Positions 23,273-33,063 of a stretch of DNA of 64,000 nt are shown piece after piece; the first letter of the stretch is position 1; every line of letters starts with the position of its first letter. The notes under the pieces were generated by a model. It was not told where the DNA came from. It saw only the letters and a program-made list of their open reading frames with translations, and made no database searches. The stretch is taken from positions 1 to 64,000 of the forward strand of contig CAKSLQ010000007.1 of the NCBI GenBank assembly GCA_934467415.1, in the 5' to 3' direction. Both the position numbers and the translations under genes were made by a program. The DNA is from an uncultured Eubacteriales bacterium (GTDB lineage Bacteria; Bacillota; Clostridia; Oscillospirales; CAG-272).

Positions 23273-26200
23273 TCAGACCTCGACGGCGGCGCCGAGCGCG
23301 AGCGAATAGAGCAGAACGCGCGCGGGCGGCTTGCCGCAGAGCGCTTCGACGGCTTGCCTGTAGTAGGTCAGCTGCCGCGCATGTTTTTCGCGGAGCGCCT
23401 GTGCCGCTTCTGCCCGGCTTCCGTGCAGACGGTCGGTCTTATAGTCCACAAGCGTAATATTCCCCTTTTCGTCGTAGAAAAAGCAGTCGATAACGCCCTG
23501 CACCAGAATATGCTCGTCGGCAAGCGCGGCGCGCAGGTCGCGGTCGGCGGCAAAATCGGCGGCGCACAGCCGCAGATTGAAGCGCTGTTCCCGGAAAATG
23601 CGCTTGGCGGCGCGCATTTTCGCAAAGAGAGGGGAACGCAGAAAGGCTTCGACCTCCGGGAGGTTGACGAGCGCCGCGTCCTCGGGCGTGAGGAAGCGCG
23701 CCTCGCAGAGGCGGTTCAGCTCGGCCGCCGCGCCGTTTTTCGCGGCGTAGTCGAAGTCGAAGAACTGCATGAAGAGGTGCGTGGCCGTGCCGCGCCGCGC
23801 CGCGTCGCTCTGCCGGTCGGCGAGGAAGCGCGGCGTTTCCTTCATCGGCGGCAGATGATCTTCGTCGATGGGCAGGTCGGACATCGTGTCGTCGAGGATG
23901 TCGGGATAGAGCAGCGAGACGGCGATCTTGGCGGGGATTTTCGTCCTTGCCGCATGGGGGTAGCGGAAGGAGAGCCGCGCGTTCAGCGCGCGCAGCGCAG
24001 CGGCGTCCGGCGCGGCGGCCGGGGTCACCTGCGCGTCGTCGGATGCGGAGGTGCTGCCGCGGCGGCGTCCGGCGCGCACAATGCGGGTCTCGACAAAGGG
24101 GTGCTCGCCGCGCGAGGCAATCAGCACCAGCGAGAGAAAGTCGCGCTTTTCACGCAGAACATAGGGCGAGGTGAAGCGGCTCTCGATCTCGGCCTTGTCC
24201 AGCGCCTTCTCCGGGTCGGCGAGCGCGGCGGTCAGATACAGCCGCTCGCGGGCGCGGGTCAGCGCCACATAGAGGAGGCGCAGCTCCTCCTCGCGCCCGC
24301 GGTCGCGGACGGCGAGCGAGACCGACTTGCGCACGAGGTTGTCATAGAGGCAGAAGCCGCTCTCGTCGCGCAGACGCAGGCCGAAGCCGCCCGTCTCGCT
24401 GAAGAGCGGTGAGGCGATCTCGTCGCGCGTGTTGTAGGCCTTTTCCGTGTTTGCAAGGAACACGACCGGGTATTCCAGCCCCTTGGACTGGTGGATGGTC
24501 ATGACATGCACCGCGTCGCGCGCGCCGCTCTCGGGCTTTGCGGCGGCCAGCGGCGTCTTGGCGTCGGCCTTTACCCGGCGAATGTAGCGCAGGAAGTCGC
24601 AGAGACTGCCGCGCCCGCCGACGGAGGCCTGTCTTGCCGCCTCGATGAAGCGCTCAACGTTGGCGCGGCGCAGGCGGTCCTCACCGCAGACGCGCGCCGT
24701 GAAGGCCAACCGCTCGCAGATTTCCTCGATCAGCTCCGGCGCGCGCAGGCATCGTGCCATCGCGCGGAATTGCGTCAGATCGTCGAAGAAGGCGGCCAGC
24801 CGGATGCGATCCTCATCGGCGGCGTCGGTATCGGCGGACGCTTCGTCCGCAAGCCGACTGCGGATCGTTTCGTACAGGCGCGCGCCGTCCGTACGGCGGC
24901 GCAGCACGGCGAGCCGGTCATAGCTGACGCCGCAGAGCGGCGACAGCAGTACGCCCGCGAGGCTGATGTCGCGGCGCGGGTTGTCGATCGTCTCAAGCAG
25001 ACAGAGCAGGATCCGGATCTCGGGTGCGTCAAGAAGATCCGCACCCGCGTCGGTCTCCACGGGAATGCCGCGCGCGCGGAGAACGGCGGCGCAGTCAGCG
25101 GCCGTACCTTTCAGCGAGCGGAAGAGCAGCGCCACGTCGCCGTAACCGATGCGGGAGCCGTCCTGCTTTTCACCGAAGCGCACGAGCTGCTCAATCTCGT
25201 CGGCGATGCATTCGGCCTCGACGGGGCGTCCCGCGTCCGGGGCGTCCTTTTTCGGCTTTTCGCAGAGCAGCAGACTGACCGGGGCGGAGAAACGGTCGCC
25301 GCGCTTGCGATAGATCAGCGCGTCGCCCGCCGTATAGCCGGTCTCGGGCGAAATCGCGGGCATCAGGCGCGCGAAAAGCAGGTTGGTGAAGTCCACCACC
25401 TCGCGGGAGCAGCGGAAATTCTCGCTCATGAAGATGGTCGCGCTCTCGCCGGGCGCGGCCTCGTCGATGGGGGCAAATTGATTGCGCAGCCCTGCAAAGA
25501 TGGAGGCCTCGGCGCCGCGGAAGCCGTAAATGCTCTGCTTGATGTCGCCCACCATGAAGCGGTTGCCGGGCTTTGCGATCGCGCGGAAAATGCGGTCCTG
25601 CACCGCGTTGACGTCCTGGTACTCGTCGATGCAGACGGCGTCGTAGGCCTCCTTCATCGTGTCGGCCAGCGGCGTGTCACCGCCGTCCGCATCGGTGACG
25701 AGGGAGAGGGCGTAGCGCGTGATGTCCGCAAAATCACACACGCCGCGGCGCTGCTTTTCGAGGCGCGCGCGCCGCTCGTATTCACACAGCAGCGCGCCGA
25801 TGGCGTGCGCGGCGTCCGCCGTGCGGCGAAGACAGTCGGCAAGTGCCGCCGCGTCGGCGGCAAACCAGCCGGAGAGAAAGTCCTTGACCGTGTCCTTGTA
25901 GTCCTCACGCACCGATTTGATAAAGGCGAGCGAGGGGTGCGGGTCGTCCTTGACGCGGTAACTGCCGAGGCGGGAGAAGGCGATGGTGCGGATGTGGGCA
26001 AAGGCCGCCGCATAGCCGGTCTCCAGCGCGTCCAGCATGCGCAGGATGCCCGCGTAGTCCTCGCTGAAAGCGGGGTCGTAGGCGACCGCCAGCTTTTCGT
26101 CGGCGCGGATGAGGTCGAGCGCATAGGCGTAGCGCTCCTTCATGCAGAGAAAGACGTCGCGCACCTCGCGCTCAATGCGCGCGCCGAGCGGACAGGCGAA

Positions 26201-26836
26201 AAAGTCGCCTTCGGCATAGGCGCGCATCTCACGCTCCCGGTCAAAGAGCGCGGCGGCGCCGCGCGGATAGGCGTCGAGCTTGTCGGAAAGCGTGAGCAGA
26301 ATGTCCGCAAGGTTGTCGTCCTTCGTGCCGCAGAGCAGCCCCGTCAGCGCGGCAAAGCCGTCGGCACCGCCCGCGATGTCGCCGGCACGGTCGTCGTAGC
26401 AGTCGTCGATCAGGGCCTCCATCTGCTCGCGCGCGATCAGCGCCGCCTCGCCCGCGTCCGCGACGCGGAAGGACGGGGACAGGCCGAGCACGGCGTAGTT
26501 GCGGCGCACCAACTCGAGATAGAAGCTGTCGATCGTGCAGATCTTGGCGCTCGGCAGCAGGGAGACCTGCCGCGCGAGAAACGGGTCGTTTCCGTTCTTC
26601 GTCAGCGCCTCGGTCAGCGCATGGGAAATACGCAGCCGCAGCTCGGAGGCCGCCGCCTTGGTAAAGGTGACGATCAGCAGGCGGTCGAGCGGGATCGGAT
26701 GATCGGTGCGGCAGATCGAGCGGATGATGCGCTCGATCAGCGTGGTCGTCTTGCCGCTGCCCGCCGCCGCGCTGATGAGCAGCGTGCGGCCGTCTTCCTC
26801 AATGGCGCGGGTCTGCGCCCGTGTGAATTCAGGCAT
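23273..26836 (-). CDS. addA: ATP-dependent helicase/nuclease subunit A (AddA)
   Basis: AddA is the UvrD-like helicase and nuclease of the AddAB complex, which resects double-strand breaks for RecA. The 1187 residues match the family (about 1200). Walker A AAAGSGKTTT lies near residue 20, Walker B VCIDEYQDVNAVQD in the first helicase domain, and late helicase motifs include VMTIHQSKGLEYPVVFL and LYVALTRARERLYL. A RecB-type nuclease domain ends the protein, with QGVIDCFFYDEKGNITLVDYK (catalytic D and K). The start at 26836 overlaps the addB stop by 8 bases; GGAG lies 9 bases upstream. Confidence 0.95.
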   Translation of the reverse strand: MPEFTRAQTRAIEEDGRTLLISAAAGSGKTTTLIERIIRSICRTDHPIPLDRLLIVTFTKAAASELRLRISHALTEALTKNGNDPFLARQVSLLPSAKICTIDSFYLELVRRNYAVLGLSPSFRVADAGEAALIAREQMEALIDDCYDDRAGDIAGGADGFAALTGLLCGTKDDNLADILLTLSDKLDAYPRGAAALFDREREMRAYAEGDFFACPLGARIEREVRDVFLCMKERYAYALDLIRADEKLAVAYDPAFSEDYAGILRMLDALETGYAAAFAHIRTIAFSRLGSYRVKDDPHPSLAFIKSVREDYKDTVKDFLSGWFAADAAALADCLRRTADAAHAIGALLCEYERRARLEKQRRGVCDFADITRYALSLVTDADGGDTPLADTMKEAYDAVCIDEYQDVNAVQDRIFRAIAKPGNRFMVGDIKQSIYGFRGAEASIFAGLRNQFAPIDEAAPGESATIFMSENFRCSREVVDFTNLLFARLMPAISPETGYTAGDALIYRKRGDRFSAPVSLLLCEKPKKDAPDAGRPVEAECIADEIEQLVRFGEKQDGSRIGYGDVALLFRSLKGTAADCAAVLRARGIPVETDAGADLLDAPEIRILLCLLETIDNPRRDISLAGVLLSPLCGVSYDRLAVLRRRTDGARLYETIRSRLADEASADTDAADEDRIRLAAFFDDLTQFRAMARCLRAPELIEEICERLAFTARVCGEDRLRRANVERFIEAARQASVGGRGSLCDFLRYIRRVKADAKTPLAAAKPESGARDAVHVMTIHQSKGLEYPVVFLANTEKAYNTRDEIASPLFSETGGFGLRLRDESGFCLYDNLVRKSVSLAVRDRGREEELRLLYVALTRARERLYLTAALADPEKALDKAEIESRFTSPYVLREKRDFLSLVLIASRGEHPFVETRIVRAGRRRGSTSASDDAQVTPAAAPDAAALRALNARLSFRYPHAARTKIPAKIAVSLLYPDILDDTMSDLPIDEDHLPPMKETPRFLADRQSDAARRGTATHLFMQFFDFDYAAKNGAAAELNRLCEARFLTPEDAALVNLPEVEAFLRSPLFAKMRAAKRIFREQRFNLRLCAADFAADRDLRAALADEHILVQGVIDCFFYDEKGNITLVDYKTDRLHGSRAEAAQALREKHARQLTYYRQAVEALCGKPPARVLLYSLALGAAVEV

Positions 26837-29800
26837 CGTCATCTTCTCCTTTCGTTTGGTCACGGCGGCAGACGGCCGCGTAATCGCAGTAACGGCAGGG
26901 GCCGTTTTCGCCGCGTTTTGTGTTTTCGCAGTCGATCCGGCCTGCGCGCATGTCGCCCGCCAGCGCGGCAACCGCGCCGCGCACCGTCTCAAACAGCGCG
27001 TCCATGCCGTCCTCATCCTTGCGGGTCAGGCTCTTGGAAAAGACCTTTTTCTCGGTGCGGTCGATCATGCGGCCGAGCGTCTCGCTGTCGAGGACAAAGC
27101 CGGAGCGGCCGAGCATCTCCGCCGCCTCGGCGGCGATGTCCGCGTCCGCCGCGGGGGGCGCGTCGCGCTTGACCGTCGGGGGCTTGACCACATAGTAGGT
27201 CGCGCCCGCGGGGACAAGCTCGTCGATGCTCTTTGCGCCGACGAGACCGAGAAAGCTTTCGTCGGCCACGCGGCAGAGCGTGAACAGGTAGATCAGCAGC
27301 TGCAAATTCCTGCCTTTTTCGAGGTCACTCTCGCGGAAGACCTTTTTCCCGGTCTTGTAGTCCACCACGCGCAGATAGGTCTTTCCGTCCGCGCGGCAGA
27401 CGTCGATGCGGTCGGCAATGCCGCGCAGCGAGGCGCGGCCGCCCGCGGGCAGGTCGATGAAGAGCGGCGCATGGCCGCCGTCCATGCCGATTTTGTATTC
27501 GCAGAGCAGCGGCTCGCAGTCGCTCTCGGCAAACTCGGCGGCGAGATCGCGCAGGATCAGCTCCACGTTCTTCTGCATCCGGTCAAAGAAGCTGTGAAAC
27601 CGCGCACTGCCGCCGCCCGACGAGCGCATGATGCGCGCGCTTTCCTCGGCGCAGAGGCGCACCGAGACGGCGTGCAGCTCCTCCGGCGTGTAGTCGGCGA
27701 TGCGCCGCCCGGCCGCCTGCGTGTCGCGCACAAAGCGCTCGAGGATGCTGTGGACATATGTACCCGTGTCGGCGGGGTTGAAGATGAAGGGGTCGTCCCC
27801 CTCAAGGGAGAGCATGTATTGCAGAAAATATTTCAGATGGCAGTCGCCGTAGGTGTCGAGGCGGGACTGCGAGAGGGGGAGCACCTCGCCGAAGACGGTC
27901 TCGGTCGCCGCGGGAGTGAGCGCGGCGGCGCCGCAGTCGATGCGCCCCGTGTTGGTCTTCGGCAGGGAGACGCCCTGCTTTTCCAGCGCCTGCCGGAGCG
28001 CGTCACCGTATTCTCCGGCGGCCGCGGCAGCCTCGTCGGCGGCGGCCGCCGTGTAGCAGAGCCGCTCGACGGGTGCAAGCGATGCGAAATGATAGGTGTG
28101 CAGCTTCTCGCCGAAAATGCGCTTCAGCCGCTCCACGGCAAAAGAAGGAAGCGCCGGCGAACCGTCTGCCGCCGTGTTGTGGTAGGTGACGGTGACGCGC
28201 TCCGCGGCGAAGTCGAGCACGCGCACAAAGCTGTAGAGCTCGCGCGCCGAGCGCAGCTCCAGTGACTGTGACAGCTCCACGCCGACGGCGGCCAGCGCCT
28301 GCCGCTCGGCCTCGCAGAGCGTCGGACTTTCGGCGACCGGCGCGGGGAAGGTGCCCTCGTTGACGCCGAGGACGATCACATGCTTGCGGCGGTCGATGCG
28401 GATGTTGTCGGTGCTGCCGATCATCACCTGATCCATCGAAGTCGGGATCCCGGCGATGTCGATGCCCGCAAACAGCAGCTCGACGAGCGTGCTGAATTCC
28501 GCCGCTGTGACGGTCTCATCTCCGGCCGCGTCCACCAGCGTGTCGAGCGCGTCCAGCGTCACGTTCCACAGGCGGATGGCGTCCGCCGTGCGGTCCACGC
28601 CGAAGTAGCGCACGAGCTCGGGGCGCGTGCAGGCCGTTTTGATGTCGCAGTCGGTCAGATAGTCAAAGAGCGCGGCGGCAAAGTCGCGCACCGTGCCCGC
28701 GCGGCCGACCGAATCGCTCAGGCGGGCGAGCGGCGCGGCGAACTTGCGCTTGATCTCGTTGATGTCGGCAAGCGACGCCGCGTCCACTGCCTCGGCGGTG
28801 TAGCCGCTTTTCGACATGGTGAAATCCCCGCCGTCGAGGTAGCGGTGCGCGCCGTTGATGTTCCAGCGGGTGATGTACTCGTCAAAGAGGTCGCATTCAT
28901 CGTCCGTGAGGCCGCACAGCCCGGTCTTGATGTAGGCGGACACGTCCGCCGCGCGGAAGTTCCAGACGATGAGGGAGAGGGCGGAGAGGATCAGCCGTGC
29001 GGACGGCAGGGTCACCGCGTCGGTCTTCTTCGAGAAGAAGTACGGGATGCCGCAGCGTGCGAGATAGCGGTCGAGGATGCCCGCGTAGTCGTCGGCGTTC
29101 CGCATGACGACGGCGATGTCGCTGTAGGCGGCGCCGTCCGAAACGGCGCGGAAAATTTCGCAGGCACACAGCCGCGCTTCCTCGCGGCGGTCGGTGCAGC
29201 ACACCGCCGCCAGCGCGTCACCGACCGTGCCGGAAAAGACCGCATCCGAGGAGAAATCCCAGATGTGCGCCTTGGCAAAGTCGAGCGGGTTTCCGGTGTC
29301 CGGCTCGGCGTCCGCCGTATACTGCTCGTCAAATGCGCAGCCGAGGCGCGCGGCCAGCTTGATGAGCCGCTTGCGCGTATCATTGCATTCCGCGAGGTGA
29401 ACGCCGCCGCCGCGCGCATAGGGCAGGGCGATCGTCACGTCGGTGCCGCGCGACAGCATCCGTTCGATTACGGTCAGCTCCTGCTTGGTGAAGCTGACGA
29501 AGGCGTCGATGTAGACCGCGGCTCCCGCGAAGAAATCGTGCACGGCGAGCAGATCGCAGAGCGTGTCGAGGTCGTCGGTCTGCTCGGCAAAATGCTCGTG
29601 CAGCAGCGCTTCATAGGCGGTGAACAGCAGCGAGAGGTCGCGCAGCTTGTCGGCGAGCGGCGCGGGGGACAGCCTGTCCGCCGCTGCGGCAAGGTCGTCC
29701 GGCGTCACCGCCGCCGCACGGAACTCGGTGCAGAGCGCGCAGAGAGCGGTGAGCGTCGCCGGCTTGATGTCGCCCGCAAAGACCTTCAGCATCGGGCGCA

Positions 29801-30089
29801 CCTGCTTTGCGGCGCGGTACATGGACAGCGCCTTTGCGCCGTCGTTTGCATAGTTGTAGGTCAGACCGCCGTAGCGGCGGCAGACGAGGTTGGCCAGACG
29901 TGAAAAGCCGACCGCATCGCTGTAGAGCGCGGCGGGGGGCGGCAGCACGGCGGCAAGCTCGCTCTCGGCGAGCAGCGCCTTCTGGTCGGGGACGATGAGG
30001 TACGCGCGCCGCGCGCCGTCGGTGTCGCGGCGGATGCGGCGGTAAATTTCTTCACGCGCACGGCGCGTGCCGTAGAGCAGAGTCAGCAT
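26829..30089 (-). CDS. addB: ATP-dependent nuclease subunit B (AddB), degenerate Walker A
   Basis: AddB pairs with AddA in Chi-regulated DNA end processing. The 1086 residues show the AddB pattern: YLIVPDQKALLAESELA near the start, helicase-like but inactive domains, and a C-terminal RecB nuclease with LRVVDYKTGKK. Iron-sulfur cysteines are present: one in YGDCHLKYF and the C-terminal C(x)nCRYCDYAAVC set. The N-terminal nucleotide loop, normally GRAGSGKS in AddB, reads YGTRRAREEI and lacks the lysine. The start at 30089 has GGAGG 13 bases upstream, rather far. The gene overlaps both neighbours, forming a three-gene unit. Confidence 0.93.
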   Translation of the reverse strand: MLTLLYGTRRAREEIYRRIRRDTDGARRAYLIVPDQKALLAESELAAVLPPPAALYSDAVGFSRLANLVCRRYGGLTYNYANDGAKALSMYRAAKQVRPMLKVFAGDIKPATLTALCALCTEFRAAAVTPDDLAAAADRLSPAPLADKLRDLSLLFTAYEALLHEHFAEQTDDLDTLCDLLAVHDFFAGAAVYIDAFVSFTKQELTVIERMLSRGTDVTIALPYARGGGVHLAECNDTRKRLIKLAARLGCAFDEQYTADAEPDTGNPLDFAKAHIWDFSSDAVFSGTVGDALAAVCCTDRREEARLCACEIFRAVSDGAAYSDIAVVMRNADDYAGILDRYLARCGIPYFFSKKTDAVTLPSARLILSALSLIVWNFRAADVSAYIKTGLCGLTDDECDLFDEYITRWNINGAHRYLDGGDFTMSKSGYTAEAVDAASLADINEIKRKFAAPLARLSDSVGRAGTVRDFAAALFDYLTDCDIKTACTRPELVRYFGVDRTADAIRLWNVTLDALDTLVDAAGDETVTAAEFSTLVELLFAGIDIAGIPTSMDQVMIGSTDNIRIDRRKHVIVLGVNEGTFPAPVAESPTLCEAERQALAAVGVELSQSLELRSARELYSFVRVLDFAAERVTVTYHNTAADGSPALPSFAVERLKRIFGEKLHTYHFASLAPVERLCYTAAAADEAAAAAGEYGDALRQALEKQGVSLPKTNTGRIDCGAAALTPAATETVFGEVLPLSQSRLDTYGDCHLKYFLQYMLSLEGDDPFIFNPADTGTYVHSILERFVRDTQAAGRRIADYTPEELHAVSVRLCAEESARIMRSSGGGSARFHSFFDRMQKNVELILRDLAAEFAESDCEPLLCEYKIGMDGGHAPLFIDLPAGGRASLRGIADRIDVCRADGKTYLRVVDYKTGKKVFRESDLEKGRNLQLLIYLFTLCRVADESFLGLVGAKSIDELVPAGATYYVVKPPTVKRDAPPAADADIAAEAAEMLGRSGFVLDSETLGRMIDRTEKKVFSKSLTRKDEDGMDALFETVRGAVAALAGDMRAGRIDCENTKRGENGPCRYCDYAAVCRRDQTKGEDDDA

Positions 30090-30811
30090 GGCGTTTCGGT
30101 GTCCTCCTTCGGCTTTTCGAGTACGGTCTCGGTGATGGAAAAATATTCGGTGTGCTGCATCCGGCGGCGCAGATAAAAGAAGAAGTATTTGCGCAGGATC
30201 ACGGCGTTCTTCCCCTCGTCGCGGCAGCAGACGTACATGTCCTCGCCGTTTCCGAAGCCGCGGCGGCGGAAGAAGAACGGGGAGACGACAAGGACGCTGG
30301 CTTTCGGCGTCTTCGCCGCCTCGGCGCGGATCATCTCGGGGTCAAAATCCTCCTTGGATGGCGGCAGCAGGAAGCGCACGTCCACGCCGCGCCCGATGCA
30401 GGCGGCGATGAGCTTATCCGCGTTTTTCTTGCGCAGGATCAGCGTCACGACCAGGGTCGCCAGCGCGAGCGACAGCATGATCGGAATGATGAGGATGAAC
30501 AGCGCGGTGTACAGAAGGACGAAAGCGCCCGCCTGCAAATACTGATAGATGAGCATACCGCAGCGGAACAGGCGCGTGACCCAGATCGAGCTGCGGAAAT
30601 AGCGCGTGATCTTCTCAGCGCGGGCAAACAGGCTTTTCTGCCGCAGCCGCGCCAGCAGATAGGAGAAATAATTGTTTGCGTCAAAGGCGGCCGTGTCGTT
30701 TGCGTGTTCGGCAGGTGCGGCGGGCGCGCCGTGCTGCTCCAGGTCGCGGATGCGGCGGCGCAGAGCGCGGTTCTCGCGCCGCAGTTTCTTCAATTCGTCG
30801 GCTTTTTTCAC
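30083..30811 (-). CDS. Membrane protein with N-terminal coiled coil, coupled to addB
   Basis: I do not recognise the family of this 242-residue protein. Residues 1-30 (KKADELKKLRRENRALRRRI) form a basic coiled coil. Two closely spaced hydrophobic segments (about 90-135: LFRCGMLIYQYLQAGAFVLL, then IIPIMLSLALATLVVTLIL) form a membrane hairpin. A basic, aromatic-rich C-terminal domain includes DVRFLLPPSKEDFDPEMI and VLVVSPFFFRRRG. GTG at 30811 is the start because AAAGGAG lies 5 bases upstream. It overlaps addB by 7 bases and has a promoter at 30911-30939, so it leads the addBA operon. Its role there is unknown. Confidence 0.75.
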   Translation of the reverse strand: MKKADELKKLRRENRALRRRIRDLEQHGAPAAPAEHANDTAAFDANNYFSYLLARLRQKSLFARAEKITRYFRSSIWVTRLFRCGMLIYQYLQAGAFVLLYTALFILIIPIMLSLALATLVVTLILRKKNADKLIAACIGRGVDVRFLLPPSKEDFDPEMIRAEAAKTPKASVLVVSPFFFRRRGFGNGEDMYVCCRDEGKNAVILRKYFFFYLRRRMQHTEYFSITETVLEKPKEDTETPC

Positions 30812-30910
30812 GGCGACTCCTTTCGGGAAGTTCGGAAAAGGATGGTGATAAACCTGCATAGACCGGCGTCTCCGACGGTCCGTGTAAACAAAATCCAAGA
30901 TTACATCCTT

Positions 30911-30939
30911 AGTATAGCAGAAATTTTCCGCTTTCGCAA
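30911..30939 (-). promoter_or_regulatory. Sigma-A promoter for the addBA operon
   Basis: Minus-strand TTGCGA and TATACT are spaced 17 bases apart, 100 bases before the first gene. Confidence 0.6.
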
Positions 30940-30964
30940 CGGCATCCCGCATATCGGTTGCCGA

Positions 30965-30993
30965 TTGACAAAAAATCATAGATGTGGTATCCT
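30965..30993 (+). promoter_or_regulatory. Promoter of the gyrB-like gene
   Basis: TTGACA and TATCCT are separated by 17 bases. The -10 hexamer is part of the dyad at 30988-31005. Confidence 0.6.
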
Positions 30994-31032
30994 AATATAA
31001 GGATAACACACAAGATGTCCCATATACGGGAC
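30988..31032 (+). promoter_or_regulatory. Two dyads over the -10 and 5' leader of the gyrB-like gene
   Basis: TATCCTAATATAAGGATA (30988-31005) is a near-perfect palindrome covering the -10 element. GTCCCATATACGGGAC (31017-31032) forms a 5-bp hairpin just upstream of the ribosome site. The first could be a repressor operator or a supercoiling-sensitive discriminator region. Confidence 0.45.
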
Positions 31033-31045
31033 TTTCGGAGGCAAT

Positions 31046-33055
31046 ATGGCACAAAACGATAAGAATACCGCCGCATACAATAACCAAAGCATCTCCATGC
31101 TGAAGGGCGCGGACCGCGTGCGCAAGCGCCCGGCGGTCATCTTCGGCTCGGACGGGCTTGAGGGCTGCGAGCATTCTTTTTTTGAGATCCTGTCCAACTC
31201 GGTGGACGAGGCGCGCGAAGGTCACGGCAGCGAAATCATCGTCACGGTCTGGCGCGACCACACCCTGCAGGTCGAGGATTTCGGCCGCGGCGTCCCGCTC
31301 GGGTACAACGAGCGAGAGGGGCGCTACAACTGGGAGCTGGTCTACTGCGAGCTGTACGCGGGCGGCAAATACAACAACAACGACGAGGGCGCGGCCTACG
31401 GCTATTCGCTCGGGCTCAACGGCCTCGGCGCCTGCGCCACGCAGTATTCCTCCGAATTTATGGAGGTCAGCTCCTACGACGGCAGCGAGATGCATTCCAT
31501 CAGGTTTGCCAAGGGAGAACCCGCAGGCGAGCTGGAAACGCATCCGCTGGAGAAGCGGGGCAAAAAGCGCGGCACCATCATCCGCTGGCGGCCCGACCTC
31601 GACGTCTTCACCGACATCGCCATCCCGCGCGACTTTTTTGAGGGGACGCTCCAGCGCCAGTCGGTCGTCAACAAGGGGCTGAAATTCGTCCTGCACTATG
31701 AAAACGCGGACGGCGGCTTTGACACCGAGGAATTTGTCTACGAAAACGGCATCGCCGACTATATCCGCGAGATCGCAAACGGCACGGCGCTGACCGAGCC
31801 GATGCTCTGGACGCTGGAATGTAGCGGCCGCGACCGCGAGGACAAGGACGACTACAAGCTGCGCGCCGAGGTGGCCTTCTGCTTCTCGAATGCGGTCAAC
31901 CGCATCGAATACTACCACAATTCCAGCTTTCTCGAGCACGGCGGCTCGCCCGACAAGGCGGTGCGCACTGCGTTTGTCTATGCGGCGGACAAGTATCTCA
32001 AGACGGTGGGCGCATACAAGAAAAATGAGAGCAAGATCGGCTTTGCCGACATCGAGGACTGCCTCATCCTCATCATCAACAGCTTTTCCACGCAGACCTC
32101 CTACGAGAACCAGACGAAGAAGGCCATCACCAACGTCTTCATCAAGGACGCGCTGACCGATTTTCTCAAGCACAATCTCGAGATCTATTTTGCCGAGCAT
32201 CCCGCCGACGGCGAGATTTTCGCCCGCCAGGTCATGGCCAATAAGCGCGCCCGCGAGTCGGCGGAGCAGACCCGCAGCGACATCAAAAAGAAGCTGCAAT
32301 CCTCCGCGACCGACCTTTCGAGCCGCGTGGAGAAATTCGACAACTGCCGCTCCAAGGACCCCGCCGTCCGCGAGCTGTACATCGTCGAGGGTGACAGCGC
32401 GCGCAGCTCCTGCAAGCAGGGGCGCGACGCGACCTTCCAGGCGATTATCCCGGTGCGCGGCAAGACGCTCAACTGCCTGAAGGCGTCCACCAAGCGCATT
32501 TTCGAGAGCGACATCATCGTTGATCTTTTGCGCGTCATCGGCTGCGGCGTCGAGTTCCGCGGCAAGGAGCGCGGCGACCTTGCGCTGTTTGACCCGGACG
32601 CGCTCCGCTGGAGCAAGATCATCATCTGCACCGATGCGGACGAGGACGGCTTCCAGATCCGCACGCTGCTGCTCACGCTGTTCTACCGGCTCTTACCCAC
32701 GCTGATCGAGCGCGGCAAGGTCTTCATCGCCGAGTCGCCGCTGTTTGAAATCAGCACGAAGGATGAGATCTACTTTGCCTACAACGAGTTTGAAAAGGCG
32801 GATATCCTCAAAAAGCTCGATGAAAAGAAGATCAGATACACGCTTCAGCGCTCCAAGGGTCTCGGTGAGAACGAGCCGGACATGATGTGGCGCACCACGA
32901 TGAATCCGGCCACCCGCCGTCTCATCGCCGTCACGCCCACCGACGCCGCCGCCACCGACGACATGTTTGAGCTGATGCTCGGCGACAATGTTGCCCGCCG
33001 CCGCGAATACATCGCGGAAAACGGCGCAAAGTTTATCCCCATGGCGGATTATTGA
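31046..33055 (+). CDS. Orphan type IIA topoisomerase B subunit (GyrB/ParE-like)
   Basis: This 669-residue ATPase/TOPRIM subunit cuts and reseals DNA together with a GyrA/ParC partner. GHKL ATPase motifs are FFEILSNSVDEA (catalytic Glu, Asn), DFGRGVPL and GLNGLGA. The TOPRIM domain has IVEGDSARSSCKQGRD and IICTDADEDGFQIRTLLLTLFYR, and the end has QRSKGLGENEPDMMW. Several near-invariant positions differ from canonical GyrB: RPAVIFG for RPGMYIG, and EGDSARSS for EGDSAGGS. No gyrA/parC-like gene is adjacent and it stands alone with its own promoter and terminator. It is more likely a second, specialised paralogue than the main gyrase. GGAGG lies 4 bases before ATG. Confidence 0.88.
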   Translation: MAQNDKNTAAYNNQSISMLKGADRVRKRPAVIFGSDGLEGCEHSFFEILSNSVDEAREGHGSEIIVTVWRDHTLQVEDFGRGVPLGYNEREGRYNWELVYCELYAGGKYNNNDEGAAYGYSLGLNGLGACATQYSSEFMEVSSYDGSEMHSIRFAKGEPAGELETHPLEKRGKKRGTIIRWRPDLDVFTDIAIPRDFFEGTLQRQSVVNKGLKFVLHYENADGGFDTEEFVYENGIADYIREIANGTALTEPMLWTLECSGRDREDKDDYKLRAEVAFCFSNAVNRIEYYHNSSFLEHGGSPDKAVRTAFVYAADKYLKTVGAYKKNESKIGFADIEDCLILIINSFSTQTSYENQTKKAITNVFIKDALTDFLKHNLEIYFAEHPADGEIFARQVMANKRARESAEQTRSDIKKKLQSSATDLSSRVEKFDNCRSKDPAVRELYIVEGDSARSSCKQGRDATFQAIIPVRGKTLNCLKASTKRIFESDIIVDLLRVIGCGVEFRGKERGDLALFDPDALRWSKIIICTDADEDGFQIRTLLLTLFYRLLPTLIERGKVFIAESPLFEISTKDEIYFAYNEFEKADILKKLDEKKIRYTLQRSKGLGENEPDMMWRTTMNPATRRLIAVTPTDAAATDDMFELMLGDNVARRREYIAENGAKFIPMADY

Positions 33056-33063
33056 GAAGCAGA

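Noticed and set aside
24491..27172. 893-codon frame antisense to addA
   Set aside because: Shadow of addA codon bias; no ribosome site or recognisable domain.
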